A stretch of 64,000 nt of DNA. It comes from Bifidobacterium imperatoris (GTDB lineage: Bacteria > Actinomycetota > Actinomycetes > Actinomycetales > Bifidobacteriaceae). The notes beneath the pieces are model-generated. The model had not been told where the DNA came from. It made no database searches and saw only the letters and a list, made by a program, of their open reading frames with translations. The stretch is from NCBI RefSeq assembly GCF_002860405.1, contig NZ_NMWV01000012.1, positions 15,158 through 79,157 on the forward strand, given 5' to 3'. Within the stretch, counting starts at the first letter, position 1. Each line of letters begins with the position of its first letter. A program made the position numbers and the translations under genes. This document shows, piece by piece, positions 16,400 to 25,748 of this stretch.

Positions 16400-18355
16400 A
16401 TGAGCAATCCGAATATGAACCAATACCAACCGCCGCGTGAGGGCATTGGCACTGGCAGTGCCAATGGCAAGGCTCCGCGGCGTCTCTTCACATGGATCCG
16501 GTCGAGTGGTCTGATGCGTGGCGACGACCGGTGGATTGGCGGCGTATGCAGTGGCATCGCCGCCCGGCTCGGTTGGAGTCCGACGCTGGTGCGTGCGCTG
16601 GTCATCATCGCTACGCTGTTCTTCGGCTTCGGTGCCGCGCTCTACGCATTCGGCTGGTTCTTCATGCCGGATGTGCGCGATGGTCGAATCTTGGCCGAAG
16701 AGTTGATCGCCGGACGATGGGACTGGAACTGCCTTGGCTGCTTCGTGTTCCTGGCGGTGGCGCTGTTGATTCCAGGTGCTGGCTGGGCGAGCATCGTGGT
16801 GGCGGCAATCGCTTTGTGGTGGCTGATGAAAAGCGGTATTCGCCAGCGTGAGGGTTATGGTTTTGGCGCTCGCGCTCGTGGCGCTAACGGGCCGGTGCCA
16901 TACCCGCCATATGGGTATGCGGCTGGTCCCGCTGTCCCCAACGCCATGCCCAATGGTGCGCCGACTGCTCCGTATGCCCCGTATGGTTCGCCGGCATCGT
17001 ATAGGCAAGCCAATCCGGGCGCGGCACCGTATCCGGGTGAGTCTCAGCCAACGCCTCAAGCAGGTGCGATGCCGCAGCAACCGTCTCAAGCCGCGTCGCA
17101 GTCTCCTACCCAAAGTAATCCAGGACCTTTCGTGCCACAGGCTGGGCAGCCGTCACCTCTCTATGTTTCACAGGGTGTTTCACAGCCTGCTGTGCGGGAG
17201 AATGTTGTCGGCGCCACTCAGCCTGCAGCGGACTACTCCGCACCCGCTGCGTCAGTCGTGCCGGACACCGTTCCCCACAAATCCAAGCGTCGCAAGCCGG
17301 CTGGCCCGATTATGGTGTTAAGCATCTTGGGTATTTCCTGCATCTCCTTCGCTGCTTTGATGGGATGGATTTGGTTCAACGATCTGGGTATCGAATCCAT
17401 TGTGCGCTGGGGAACCGTATGGATTTCCGCGCTGTGCGTGCTGATGGGCATTGTGGTCGTAGTGCTGGGCATGAAAGGCCGGCGAACTGGAGGTTTGATT
17501 CCGCTGGGTCTCATCGCCGGATTCTGCGCGGCCTGCATGATTATGGTGTGCAGCACCTATTCGGTCTATTGGTATCACTACACGCTTGCCGATAGGCAGA
17601 ACACATTGCAAACCATTGAACTGACGAAGAACGCAAGTTCCGAGAACTGGTACGACATGAGCGAGGTACAGGTCGGTCGTACGTTTGCGTCTGACTCCAG
17701 CGACCACACGTTCAAGAAACTCGAAAAAGGTGTGGCATTCAGTGGCGATAGCTACGAACAGAGCAAAGCCATCCTCGATTTGTCTGCCTGGGACGACACG
17801 CATGCACCCCATCAGGTGAAAGCGCATAGCGGCAAAACCATTACCAGTAATTGTCCGGTTGGCACCATCAAGGTGGCCGCGAGAAGCGCTCAGGTGCATA
17901 TCATTCTGCCAGACGGTTGCACGTACGGCTTCGGCGAGGGGCAGTACGGGTATATGGTCGGGCCAACCAGTGTCGGCGGCAAATACGCACTGGTGTATGA
18001 CACTTCCGGTAGCTTCAACTTCAGCTTGGACGGTGACTCTCCATTCGATACCGCGCCTATAGGCGCGAAGAACTACGAATGGATGGCGAACCAAACTGAC
18101 TTGATGCCGGAATCAGGCCCCGAGCTGCTGATCGCCGTGCCCTACACCGTGGAAGGCCGCGTGAATGTGGTGTACGCGTCCGACTGGGAGGATGATGACT
18201 TCCAGCAATACGCCGACAAGTACGGCACTGAAAGCGGCAACGTTGAACGCCAGCAGTATCTGGACGAGGAAAGTGATTACTCGCCTTGGAATCAGCAGCC
18301 CGATAATTCCGGCAATGATTCCGGCGATGCCAGCAAGGAGGCGAACAATGACTGA
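16400..18355 (+). CDS. PspC-domain membrane protein with proline-rich linker
   Basis: Envelope protein of 651 residues. An N-terminal PspC domain (DRWIGGVCSGIAARLGWSPTLVR then a hydrophobic segment) and another pair of membrane helices precede a long Pro/Gln/Ala-rich stretch (AYPPYGYAAG..., about 130 residues). Three more membrane helices follow, then an extracellular C-terminal domain of about 250 residues of unknown type (DUF-like beta-rich). The ATG at 16370 has GGGGGAG too close to act as a ribosome site, so I favour the ATG at 16400; this is uncertain. It diverges from the PspC kinase and likely belongs to the same stress response. Confidence 0.8.
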   Translation: MSNPNMNQYQPPREGIGTGSANGKAPRRLFTWIRSSGLMRGDDRWIGGVCSGIAARLGWSPTLVRALVIIATLFFGFGAALYAFGWFFMPDVRDGRILAEELIAGRWDWNCLGCFVFLAVALLIPGAGWASIVVAAIALWWLMKSGIRQREGYGFGARARGANGPVPYPPYGYAAGPAVPNAMPNGAPTAPYAPYGSPASYRQANPGAAPYPGESQPTPQAGAMPQQPSQAASQSPTQSNPGPFVPQAGQPSPLYVSQGVSQPAVRENVVGATQPAADYSAPAASVVPDTVPHKSKRRKPAGPIMVLSILGISCISFAALMGWIWFNDLGIESIVRWGTVWISALCVLMGIVVVVLGMKGRRTGGLIPLGLIAGFCAACMIMVCSTYSVYWYHYTLADRQNTLQTIELTKNASSENWYDMSEVQVGRTFASDSSDHTFKKLEKGVAFSGDSYEQSKAILDLSAWDDTHAPHQVKAHSGKTITSNCPVGTIKVAARSAQVHIILPDGCTYGFGEGQYGYMVGPTSVGGKYALVYDTSGSFNFSLDGDSPFDTAPIGAKNYEWMANQTDLMPESGPELLIAVPYTVEGRVNVVYASDWEDDDFQQYADKYGTESGNVERQQYLDEESDYSPWNQQPDNSGNDSGDASKEANND

Positions 18356-19211
18356 CGATATCAATGCAACCAAGGAATTCCAATCCGTTGAGGATGAGAG
18401 CCAGACTCAGATTATTCCCACGGAGTCTGCGATGGAATCGCAGACGGACGCCGCAGTCAGTGAGACCAAGGTATTCGAATCGGTAGCTGACGGCAGTCAG
18501 ACCCAGGTGCTGCCCACTGCAAATGATAATCAGCAGACTCAGGTGCTGAACGTCGAACAGCAGACGCCTGACGAGAGTCTTACTCAGCCAATGACTGCGA
18601 TCGATTCCGAATCCCAAGCCGCTGAAACTCAAGTGATTGAGCCTCACGTTGAGAAGTCTGCAGATAGCGAGCAGACGGAAACGGATACGATTACATTACA
18701 GTCGGTGGCTGATGTGGAAGAACCGGACAATGCGGAATCAGATACTCAAGAATCCGTGGCGGCCGATGCCTCATCTGCTGAGATTGCACCGGAAACTCCA
18801 GTTCAGCCGGATTTGAATGTGCCGCTGATGGAAGCGTTCGCTCAGTCTGCAGATGATGTGCCCTCGCCTCAAGCCGATGCTGTCTCCGATAGTCCGCAAG
18901 ATTGCGAAGAGCCAAACCAGCAGGAATCATCTGCCCCAGACGTTCCGGCTGCCGCTGCCGTGACAGCCTCTGAGTTGAAGAAACCCAAGCATGATATCAG
19001 TGTTCTGACCGTCATCTTCGGCGTTCTGGGCCTGATTATCGGTGTTATCGGCTTGCTGTTCGGCTGGGCATTCCCCGGATTGCTCGTTGAAAGTTTCTAC
19101 ATTGATCCGCGCATGTTGACTGCGATCATCTGTGGTGCAGTCGGTGCGATTCTGGTGATCGTAGCGATTGTCTGGGCTGTTTTAGGCGCCAAGAAAACAC
19201 AACAACAATAG
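18348..19211 (+). CDS. Membrane protein with repeated Thr-Gln motifs
   Basis: Protein of 287 residues, translationally coupled to the gene before it (8-base overlap; AAGGAGG 7 bases before the ATG). The first 200 residues are acidic and disordered, with TQ motifs recurring in varied contexts (QTQIIP, QTQVLP, QTQVLN, LTQPM, ETQVIE, DTQES). The last 80 residues form two membrane helices around a short extracellular loop. Repeated TQ followed by V/I and a hydrophobic residue resembles phospho-threonine sites read by FHA domains; that is inference. No known family recognised. Confidence 0.8.
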   Translation: MTDDINATKEFQSVEDESQTQIIPTESAMESQTDAAVSETKVFESVADGSQTQVLPTANDNQQTQVLNVEQQTPDESLTQPMTAIDSESQAAETQVIEPHVEKSADSEQTETDTITLQSVADVEEPDNAESDTQESVAADASSAEIAPETPVQPDLNVPLMEAFAQSADDVPSPQADAVSDSPQDCEEPNQQESSAPDVPAAAAVTASELKKPKHDISVLTVIFGVLGLIIGVIGLLFGWAFPGLLVESFYIDPRMLTAIICGAVGAILVIVAIVWAVLGAKKTQQQ

Positions 19212-19218
19212 CTCCTTC

Positions 19219-19275
19219 TTTTAGGCTCCCCTCCATGAGGGGGCTGACTGCGATAGCAGACTGAGGGGGAGCGTC
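19219..19275. repeat. Intergenic inverted repeat (terminator-like)
   Basis: GGCTCCCCTCCATGAGGGGG is followed by CTGACTGCGATAGCAG and then ACTGAGGGGGAGCG, giving nested stems. A related word set (CCCCTCAGCC...CTGTCGCTGACAG...CTCCCCTGACAAGGG) occurs at about 49112-49155. It is probably a dispersed repeat that also ends the upstream transcript. Confidence 0.55.
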
Positions 19276-19344
19276 AACATCCGTTGAGATTGGGCAGTGT
19301 TGCGAGTACACCTAATATCCGATGTGTGAAATCAGGAGGCTGTG

Positions 19345-20934
19345 ATGAAACGAGTGGCGCGCATTGCATGCATTGCGCTAGTGCTGATGCTTATCTGCGC
19401 GCTACTCGGCTGGGCCATGATGCCGCGTTGGAAAAGCAAGCCATATACCGACCACATCGCCGTAACCTCCTCCGACCCTGCCATCGTTCCAGCGAGCATA
19501 TCCATTGCTCACGAAGGACAGTATCAAACTCGCGAAACCCAGCTTTCCGTTGATATTGGCGATGGTGAAACATTGCCTGCAGTGCTGCGCGAACCAATCA
19601 ATGCTCCAGGCGCGCGCCCAGCCTGCCTGTTCATTCATGGCTCCGGTACCAGTGGGGCCGAAGATTTCGGCGATATCGCCAATGCGATGGCCTCCGCAGG
19701 CATCGTGACGCTGGTTCCAGCTAAAAGCAACGAAGATTACACAATATTCCATCGTGATTACCCACGATTTGCCAGCGAATACAGCAAAGCGTTGGATGTG
19801 TTGCGCGACGTCGATGATGTGGATCAATCCAACACCGGCATTTACGCCGAATCCGAAGGCACATGGATTGCTACGATTCTCGCTTCGAAGCGCCACGATA
19901 TTGCGTTTGCGGCACTCACTTCCGCGCCGGTATTCAAAGGCCGTGAGCAAATGGCCGTGGCGATGAGCACGTATGCGCACGAGGCGGGAGCGCCCAAGCC
20001 GGTAATCGAAGACACAATGAAACTACTGTCTTTGGATTACCGGCCATTTGGGCTGCAATATGCCGACTTCGATGCCGACCATTACCTGAAATCGCTCACC
20101 ATGCCAGTATTGGTCAGCTACGGTGTCTACGACACTGCCATGCCAATCGAACAGGGAGCGCAACGCATTATGCGTGTAGCTGCACGCAATGGAAATAATG
20201 CGGTGACCGTGCGTTACTTTGCCGGCAACCATCAAATGCGTGCAGGTAAAGGATTGTTCGCGCCGGGACTTCCATTGGCTGATGGATACACGCAAGCATT
20301 GGAAAACTGGGTGAATGGGGTAGCGGCCGGTGCCTCTCATAGTGGCTGGGCTACACCTCAGGTAGCAGGACCCCAACCAGGGCAGCAGTATGCGGCTCCT
20401 AGCCGAACCAATTCCGGCATCATCGGATCATTAGGCGTACTGGTAGGCGTGATGCTTGCCGGTCCATTGTTGCTGGGAGTGGCATTACTGCTGAGCATCG
20501 TTGCGATCGCGCGTACGACATGGCGTGAGCGCGATGATGGCATTGTGCGAATGCGGGGAAAGCGCGCGGCATTGTATACGGTGCCGCCATCGCATGCTCG
20601 TGAAACGGTGCCAGTCAGCGTAGCCGAGCCGTGTTGGGGCTTGGGGTTGAGCCTGCTCGCCGCCTCTGCGTTACTCTATGGCTACCTTGCCGCAGTCGGC
20701 GCTGCAGCGGTGCTCGCCATGACGCCGGCACCCCGTTTATTCGATATCGGATGGCATGTGCTGCAGGTAATCGCCGTTCTCGTGGTGATTATTCTTGCAT
20801 GGAGCGGACAGACCATGTGGTCCGCCCGCCGCAATATTACCGGTATTCAACGCATGATGTGCTGGCTGGTGATTGCCGCCGCGGCTTTCACGCTGCTCTC
20901 CATGACCTTCTGGGGCCTGTTCTGCTGGTGGTAG
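19345..20934 (+). CDS. Membrane-anchored alpha/beta hydrolase
   Basis: Protein of 529 residues. An N-terminal signal-anchor helix (about 5-25) precedes an extracellular alpha/beta-hydrolase domain with an oxyanion segment LFIHGSGTSGAEDFG. The nucleophile elbow reads YAESEGTW (the usual first Gly of GxSxG is Ala), and the acid and base are probably in VSYGVYDTAMP and FAGNHQM. The C-terminal 190 residues contain about four transmembrane helices after a Pro/Gln linker. The start at 19345 has AGGAGG six bases upstream. Substrate unknown; an esterase or peptidase acting at the cell surface is likely. It meets the DUF4125 gene tail to tail with 2 bases between stops. Confidence 0.8.
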   Translation: MKRVARIACIALVLMLICALLGWAMMPRWKSKPYTDHIAVTSSDPAIVPASISIAHEGQYQTRETQLSVDIGDGETLPAVLREPINAPGARPACLFIHGSGTSGAEDFGDIANAMASAGIVTLVPAKSNEDYTIFHRDYPRFASEYSKALDVLRDVDDVDQSNTGIYAESEGTWIATILASKRHDIAFAALTSAPVFKGREQMAVAMSTYAHEAGAPKPVIEDTMKLLSLDYRPFGLQYADFDADHYLKSLTMPVLVSYGVYDTAMPIEQGAQRIMRVAARNGNNAVTVRYFAGNHQMRAGKGLFAPGLPLADGYTQALENWVNGVAAGASHSGWATPQVAGPQPGQQYAAPSRTNSGIIGSLGVLVGVMLAGPLLLGVALLLSIVAIARTTWRERDDGIVRMRGKRAALYTVPPSHARETVPVSVAEPCWGLGLSLLAASALLYGYLAAVGAAAVLAMTPAPRLFDIGWHVLQVIAVLVVIILAWSGQTMWSARRNITGIQRMMCWLVIAAAAFTLLSMTFWGLFCWW

Positions 20935-20936
20935 AG

Positions 20937-21572
20937 TTATGCCGCCTGCAATGCTTCTGCTTCTTTAAGGCTTTCGAATCCACCGAGCTTTACCGTATGC
21001 AGTAAGGTTTCTTCGGTGATATTGCGCGGAGGAGTGGCGCTCGCGCGCTCGCTAATCATGGTTTCATACAGATTGAATGTGGTATCCGAATAGGTGCTGA
21101 GTTCGCCGCGCAGATAGGTCTCGAACGAAGTGGCTTGCAACGTATCCTCATCGGTAGTGAGCACTCGCATGGCTTGGCCGAGTTTCGGGTACTGTACGCG
21201 GAAATCGGCAGCCCATACCACCTGTTGTTTGATGACCTGTTCCTGACGTGCGATACGGTTTGCGGAAAGTTTCGGAATATACGGTTCGATGTTCTTTCGG
21301 AATTCGTCGGGTGCGGTGGATGACATCATGCGGCCGTACTTTTCGGTGATGAGATTGCGGCCAACCTTGTCTGCCGCATCCAAATCCGCCGCATAGGAAG
21401 CCAGCAGCTCATGCGGCCATGTTAAGAACTGTGCCAAACGCATCTGGCGGAACACCGGCCAATTGCCTTGGCAGGCCGCACGCCCACCCTCATTATTGGT
21501 GTTCTGGAACTGATTCCATTCGTGCCTCACAATAGCCTCGCGCAGTTCCTCGTCATTGTCGTGATTATCCAT
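20937..21572 (-). CDS. DUF4125 family protein
   Basis: Protein of 211 residues that matches my memory of DUF4125: an N-terminal VRHEWNQFQNTNNEGGRAAC signature, NWPVFRQMRLAQFLTWP, then a helical remainder with KYGRMMSSTAPDEF. No catalytic motif is recognised, though the conserved His/Glu/Trp and Cys residues suggest a structural or enzymatic role. In many bacteria it is adjacent or fused to DUF4037 proteins, and the next gene upstream on the same strand here encodes one. Function unknown. Confidence 0.8.
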   Translation of the reverse strand: MDNHDNDEELREAIVRHEWNQFQNTNNEGGRAACQGNWPVFRQMRLAQFLTWPHELLASYAADLDAADKVGRNLITEKYGRMMSSTAPDEFRKNIEPYIPKLSANRIARQEQVIKQQVVWAADFRVQYPKLGQAMRVLTTDEDTLQATSFETYLRGELSTYSDTTFNLYETMISERASATPPRNITEETLLHTVKLGGFESLKEAEALQAA

Positions 21573-21776
21573 TGCCGATCCCTTTCCTCTTTGAATATCA
21601 GCTTGAGACTATCTGCTTTGCAAGGGGTACCGAACATCCGTGAATCAATATATTCATGTTGATATTGCAACGCTTCTATTTGGGGTGTGTCCGTTTTGGT
21701 GCCCCTCGTAAAGCAGATAGAGGTTTTGAGATGAGCTGAAGTACCCCTTGTAAGGCAGAACCACATCCTTTTTTCG

Positions 21777-23915
21777 TCACAGACTGTGCAATGCCGGATT
21801 GTCGGACTGAATATGCTCCTCCACATACGGGCGCTGCCATTCCAGAAACGTTTCACTGGACGCGGTTAGCTCCTCTCGCCGCAATTCCTTGACGATTTCA
21901 GCAGCAATATGCTCCACCGTGTCGGCAATGACTTCAGCAGCCGGTTCGGAACCCTTGCCGCCCTCGCCGAAGCTGGCACCGCCATAGCAGGCAGCCGAAC
22001 TCAATCGCATTACAGTTTCCAGCTGTTCGCAAACATCCGGCAGCAAGGCGAACATTGAGCCGGAAAGCTTACGTAGTGCGGCAAATTGCCATTTGTAATA
22101 CGGCAGGTATCCAACAATCAGCGGTTTATTAATCAGGAACACCAGCGATGCCGTGGCCTGAACGAATTCGTTAATCGACAGCCAGGCTGCCGCGCCATCG
22201 CCGCGCTTCAAGGAACGTGGCAGATTGTATTGTCCGGCTTGCGCAATCATGCCAAGGCGCTTGGAAATCAACGACAGTCGCACATCTTCCGGCATATCCT
22301 TGAAACCCTGACGCACGGCGGAGAATTCGCCGGTTGGATCTTGGAATACTGCACCATTGGTGGCTGCAGCCAACGTGGCTTCATCTAGCATCAACCATTC
22401 ATGCGGTGCATTCTGAGCAGGAGCTTTAGGGTAGCCGGTAATGGATGTGAAGAAATCGCCGATGCGGAATACGCCATCGCGGCGGTTTGCGCCTTGCGCG
22501 CGCGGCGTGGTGGGGGAGAAGCGTTGCGAGTCGGGTGCAGCTTTGGATTCGTATGCAACGGCACCCTGAGCATCTCCGATGAAATGCACAGTGCCTTGCT
22601 CATCCACCGTAAAGTCGCGAGGCAATGCCGCATAATCGGCCTGCAGTTGCTCGCCAATTGCAGCATAGTCCTCACCGTTGAGCCACAGGCAGAAGCGCGG
22701 GCCGAAATCATGATCTTGGGAGTATTGGTCATCGAAGCCATAGCATTCTGAGCCATGACCAACCAAACCGGCTGCGATGCGGTTGGCGTACTGCGAGTAG
22801 CGCTGCACAATCATTGGCTTGCCGACCTGATTCCAAAATTCGCGGGCCAGTTTGAGACCAGATACCGGGCAGAAGGAAGATTGCTCACTTTCGGAATCGG
22901 TAGTTGATCGAGGTGCGGCATCTGCCTGTTGCCGAGATTCGCTGACGGCTTCCGGAGCGGAACGGTCATCTGCAGTGCTGGCCTTGGTCTCGGCTTCATG
23001 CAGATTCTCGGCAGTAATACGGTAATAATCAGTGTCTGTGCCATAGCATTCGGCAATCACCGCCAGAGCTTTGCGGTAGTGAGCTGCCGCCTCGCTGTAG
23101 CGCTGTTCGGCATAGAGCACTTGCGCAAACCCAGCCAGAGCAGAAGCATAATGGGCGGAATGCGTAAGCTTGCCGGTGGAGTAGATGTCCAACGCCTTGG
23201 CGGCGTGCTCGTGTGCATCTTGGAGTTTGCCCTCCTGCAGCAATACCAGCGCCAGATTCGTGTGGGAAGAAGCCACATCAATATCCGCTTGTGGATTCAC
23301 GCTGGAGGCTTCGATAATGGTCAGGGCCTGCTGCAGTTCTTGCTCGGCCAGCGGCAAACGGTTGGTCTCGCTGTAGAGCATGGACAGATTGTTGTGGAGC
23401 GCAGCCAAACGGCGGTCGTTGTCGGGATAGACTTTCTGCGCGCAAGACAGCGCTTGGGTATATAGGTCTTCGGCCTGATCGTATTGTTTCGCTGCACGCA
23501 TGGCAGTGGCGCAATTAATCAGCGTGGTGGCCCAGACTTCGGAACCTTCCAATCCCATGCGCAGCGCCAATTCGATGGCTCGTTGCACAATCCACTGGTT
23601 TTCTTTGTGCTTGCCCTGTGAACGATTGAAGCCCATCGTCTCATTAAGCACGGTCAGGAGTCCGGCTTCATCTCCCGCGTTTTCTGCATCGATGGCCGCT
23701 TGCTCCAGATATGGCCCGGCTTCAGTTTCTGCGGCATGGCGATTGAAAATATCGTCCAGACCCTTCAGGAAGGTGTCGGTGTTGAAGGTTGCGGGAGATT
23801 CGTCGGGGGCGTCTTCGCTGCCGCTCGGCAAACCTGCGGTATCGTCCAAATCTCCTGGACCATGTGCAAACTGTGCGGCGAATTGTTCGAGCAGCGCGTC
23901 TTCGTCAACCACCAT
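21777..23915 (-). CDS. TPR and DUF4037 (nucleotidyltransferase-like) protein
   Basis: Protein of 712 residues. About 50 disordered residues are followed by tetratricopeptide repeats (about 100-300; for example AEDLYTQALSCAQKVYPDND and EHAAKALDIYSTG). The DUF4037 domain starts near residue 350; its signature GSECYGFDDQYSQDHDFG (388-405) has the GSx...D-x-D arrangement of nucleotidyltransferase folds. A helical C-terminus follows. The 204 bases between it and the DUF4125 gene contain imperfect copies of CCCCTTGTAAGGCAG/GCAAGGGGTAC. The two probably act together; the substrate is unknown. Confidence 0.82.
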   Translation of the reverse strand: MVVDEDALLEQFAAQFAHGPGDLDDTAGLPSGSEDAPDESPATFNTDTFLKGLDDIFNRHAAETEAGPYLEQAAIDAENAGDEAGLLTVLNETMGFNRSQGKHKENQWIVQRAIELALRMGLEGSEVWATTLINCATAMRAAKQYDQAEDLYTQALSCAQKVYPDNDRRLAALHNNLSMLYSETNRLPLAEQELQQALTIIEASSVNPQADIDVASSHTNLALVLLQEGKLQDAHEHAAKALDIYSTGKLTHSAHYASALAGFAQVLYAEQRYSEAAAHYRKALAVIAECYGTDTDYYRITAENLHEAETKASTADDRSAPEAVSESRQQADAAPRSTTDSESEQSSFCPVSGLKLAREFWNQVGKPMIVQRYSQYANRIAAGLVGHGSECYGFDDQYSQDHDFGPRFCLWLNGEDYAAIGEQLQADYAALPRDFTVDEQGTVHFIGDAQGAVAYESKAAPDSQRFSPTTPRAQGANRRDGVFRIGDFFTSITGYPKAPAQNAPHEWLMLDEATLAAATNGAVFQDPTGEFSAVRQGFKDMPEDVRLSLISKRLGMIAQAGQYNLPRSLKRGDGAAAWLSINEFVQATASLVFLINKPLIVGYLPYYKWQFAALRKLSGSMFALLPDVCEQLETVMRLSSAACYGGASFGEGGKGSEPAAEVIADTVEHIAAEIVKELRREELTASSETFLEWQRPYVEEHIQSDNPALHSL

Positions 23916-24048
23916 GTACCTCCTTGAGCTGATGCTCCTATCAGTCTATGGGCAGGAAGAGGTGTGTGCGCCTGCGCAACCCTGTGAATTACCTCTCAAT
24001 CCCCGTTAATCACTCATTGATACCTGTTTGATACTCACTGATACTCAC

Positions 24049-24199
24049 CGACTGTAGGTTTTTGAACACTGACTGTAGGGCATCGAACACTGACTGTAGG
24101 TTTTTGAACGGATTTCGTTAGAAAACCTACAGTCAACGTTCAAAAACCTACAGCGGATGTGGAAAAACCGTCAGTCAGTGTTCAGAAACCTACAGTCAA
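24049..24199. repeat. Symmetric repeat array (three direct, three inverted units)
   Basis: Three rightward units (GACTGTAGGTTTTTGAACAC and variants at about 24050, 24071 and 24091) are followed by about 12 bases and then three inverted units (AAAACCTACAGTC, GTTCAAAAACCTACAG, GTTCAGAAACCTACAGTC). The whole 150-base stretch can fold on itself. It lies between two leftward genes in an otherwise empty 336-base spacer. Confidence 0.85.
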
Positions 24200-24251
24200 T
24201 TTATGGTCAATCTGTGGGGATTGATGGGATTGATGGGAGGGGTGGGATTGG

Positions 24252-25442
24252 TCAGTCAACGGTGATTTCGTGCAGGCGCTGGGCGGCTTGAGTATCGGAT
24301 TCGCAACGCCAGGAGTAGAACGTGAGCAAACCGATCGACAAGATCGCCAACGGCAGGCCACCTAAACCGGTGAATCGGTAATTCATGGAGAATGTGGTCA
24401 GCATAGCGCCGCCGACGATGGAACCGACTGCGTTGCCGAAGTTGAACGCCACCTGCACGGCAGCGCCTGCGATAAGTTCGCCGCCGCCCTGGCCGGCTTC
24501 GGTCATCAGCAGCTGCTGCGGAGCGGAAATGAAGAACAGACCGAAGGCAATCCAGAAGGTGAGCAATGCAGTGGTGAAGTGATTGCCGGGCAACAGCAGC
24601 ACCATGAGCAGGCCGATGCCGGAAATCGTCTGTCCGAGTGCGGCGGTGCCGGCGTGACGCCAACGGTCGGTGATTCGTCCGCCGATAAGACCGCCAACCA
24701 CCATACCGAAACCGGCGAGCATCATCAGGAACGGTACGAGCGAGGACGTCCAACCACCGGTCTTCTGCAACCACGGGGAAACGTAACTCCACCAGCAGAA
24801 CACGCCTGCGTTGCCGGTGAATACGGCGGCGAGAATCACCCACGGGCCACGGCGAGTGAGGAACTTGAACTGGCCTGCAATGCCGGCGTCCTTAATCGGA
24901 GCCACGTAGGGAATCATCGTGACAGTAAGCACAATAGTCATGGCGGCCCATGCGGCAAGCACGCCAAACGCGAGTCGCCAATTCAGATATTCGGCCAGCA
25001 GTGTGCCAGCCGGTACGCCGAGCATATTGGCCACGGTCTGACCGGTGACCATGATGGATACTGCTTGGGCTTCCTTGCCTTTTTCGGCAAGGGTTTTAGC
25101 GATCAGCGTGGCCGTGCCGAAGAACGCGCCATGCGGCAAGCCGGAGATGAATCGTGCCACGATGAGGATCGCGGCGTTCGGAGCGAATGCCGACATTGTG
25201 TTACCAACGAGCGCAATCACCATGAACAGTGCAATCAGGTTGCGCGGTGGGACCTTACGGCCGAACACAAGAATCAGTGTGCCGATGCACACGCCGAAGG
25301 CGTAAGCGGAAATATAGTTACCAGCGGTTGGAATAGAGACGTGCGTGGCTTCGGCAGCTTGGGGGAGGATACCCATCATCACAAATTCGGCTGCGCCGAG
25401 GATGAATGCGCCTGAAGCAAGTGCAAGCAAGCTTTTCTTCAT
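24252..25442 (-). CDS. MFS transporter, DHA1 family (AraJ/YdhP-like exporter)
   Basis: Twelve-helix major facilitator of 396 residues. It opens MKKSLLALASGAFILGAAEF, typical of the AraJ/chloramphenicol-resistance/purine efflux subgroup, and contains RFISGLPHGAFFGTATLIAK (motif C-like segment) and GGLIGGRITDRWRHAG (motif A repeat). Likely substrate: a sugar, nucleoside or drug; it cannot be specified. Upstream in-frame codons to 25544 lack a ribosome site, whereas GAGGAA lies 7 bases before the ATG at 25442. Confidence 0.88.
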   Translation of the reverse strand: MKKSLLALASGAFILGAAEFVMMGILPQAAEATHVSIPTAGNYISAYAFGVCIGTLILVFGRKVPPRNLIALFMVIALVGNTMSAFAPNAAILIVARFISGLPHGAFFGTATLIAKTLAEKGKEAQAVSIMVTGQTVANMLGVPAGTLLAEYLNWRLAFGVLAAWAAMTIVLTVTMIPYVAPIKDAGIAGQFKFLTRRGPWVILAAVFTGNAGVFCWWSYVSPWLQKTGGWTSSLVPFLMMLAGFGMVVGGLIGGRITDRWRHAGTAALGQTISGIGLLMVLLLPGNHFTTALLTFWIAFGLFFISAPQQLLMTEAGQGGGELIAGAAVQVAFNFGNAVGSIVGGAMLTTFSMNYRFTGLGGLPLAILSIGLLTFYSWRCESDTQAAQRLHEITVD

Positions 25443-25562
25443 GTTGTGTTCCTCTTGTGATTGTGCTGTGGAGTGTAAGCGGATGTGCAATGTACTCATA
25501 CCGCACAGCCGCTTACACATAGCAAAAGGGCCACCGGCTTTCACCGATGGCCCTTTGAGTTG

Positions 25563-25636
<74 letters not shown>

Positions 25637-25709
25637 TTTTGGCAACGAACGTAGATATTACAGGATTTTGTTTGAACTGCAAAATCGGCGTGTCGCGATG
25701 GTGTGTGGG

Positions 25710-25740
25710 CTGGCGCCCCTAATGCCGCAAGGGGCGCCAG
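25710..25740. terminator. Palindrome downstream of the GH95 gene
   Basis: CTGGCGCCCCT (25710-25720) and AGGGGCGCCAG (25730-25740) form a perfect 11-bp stem with a 9-base loop, placed 8 bases beyond the GH95 stop. No U-tract is present on the minus strand, so termination efficiency is uncertain. Confidence 0.6.
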
Positions 25741-25748
25741 TGCGAGGA

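Noticed and set aside
24049..24199. Possible CRISPR array
   Set aside because: Units are in both orientations, spacers are absent or a few bases long, and no cas genes are in the window.
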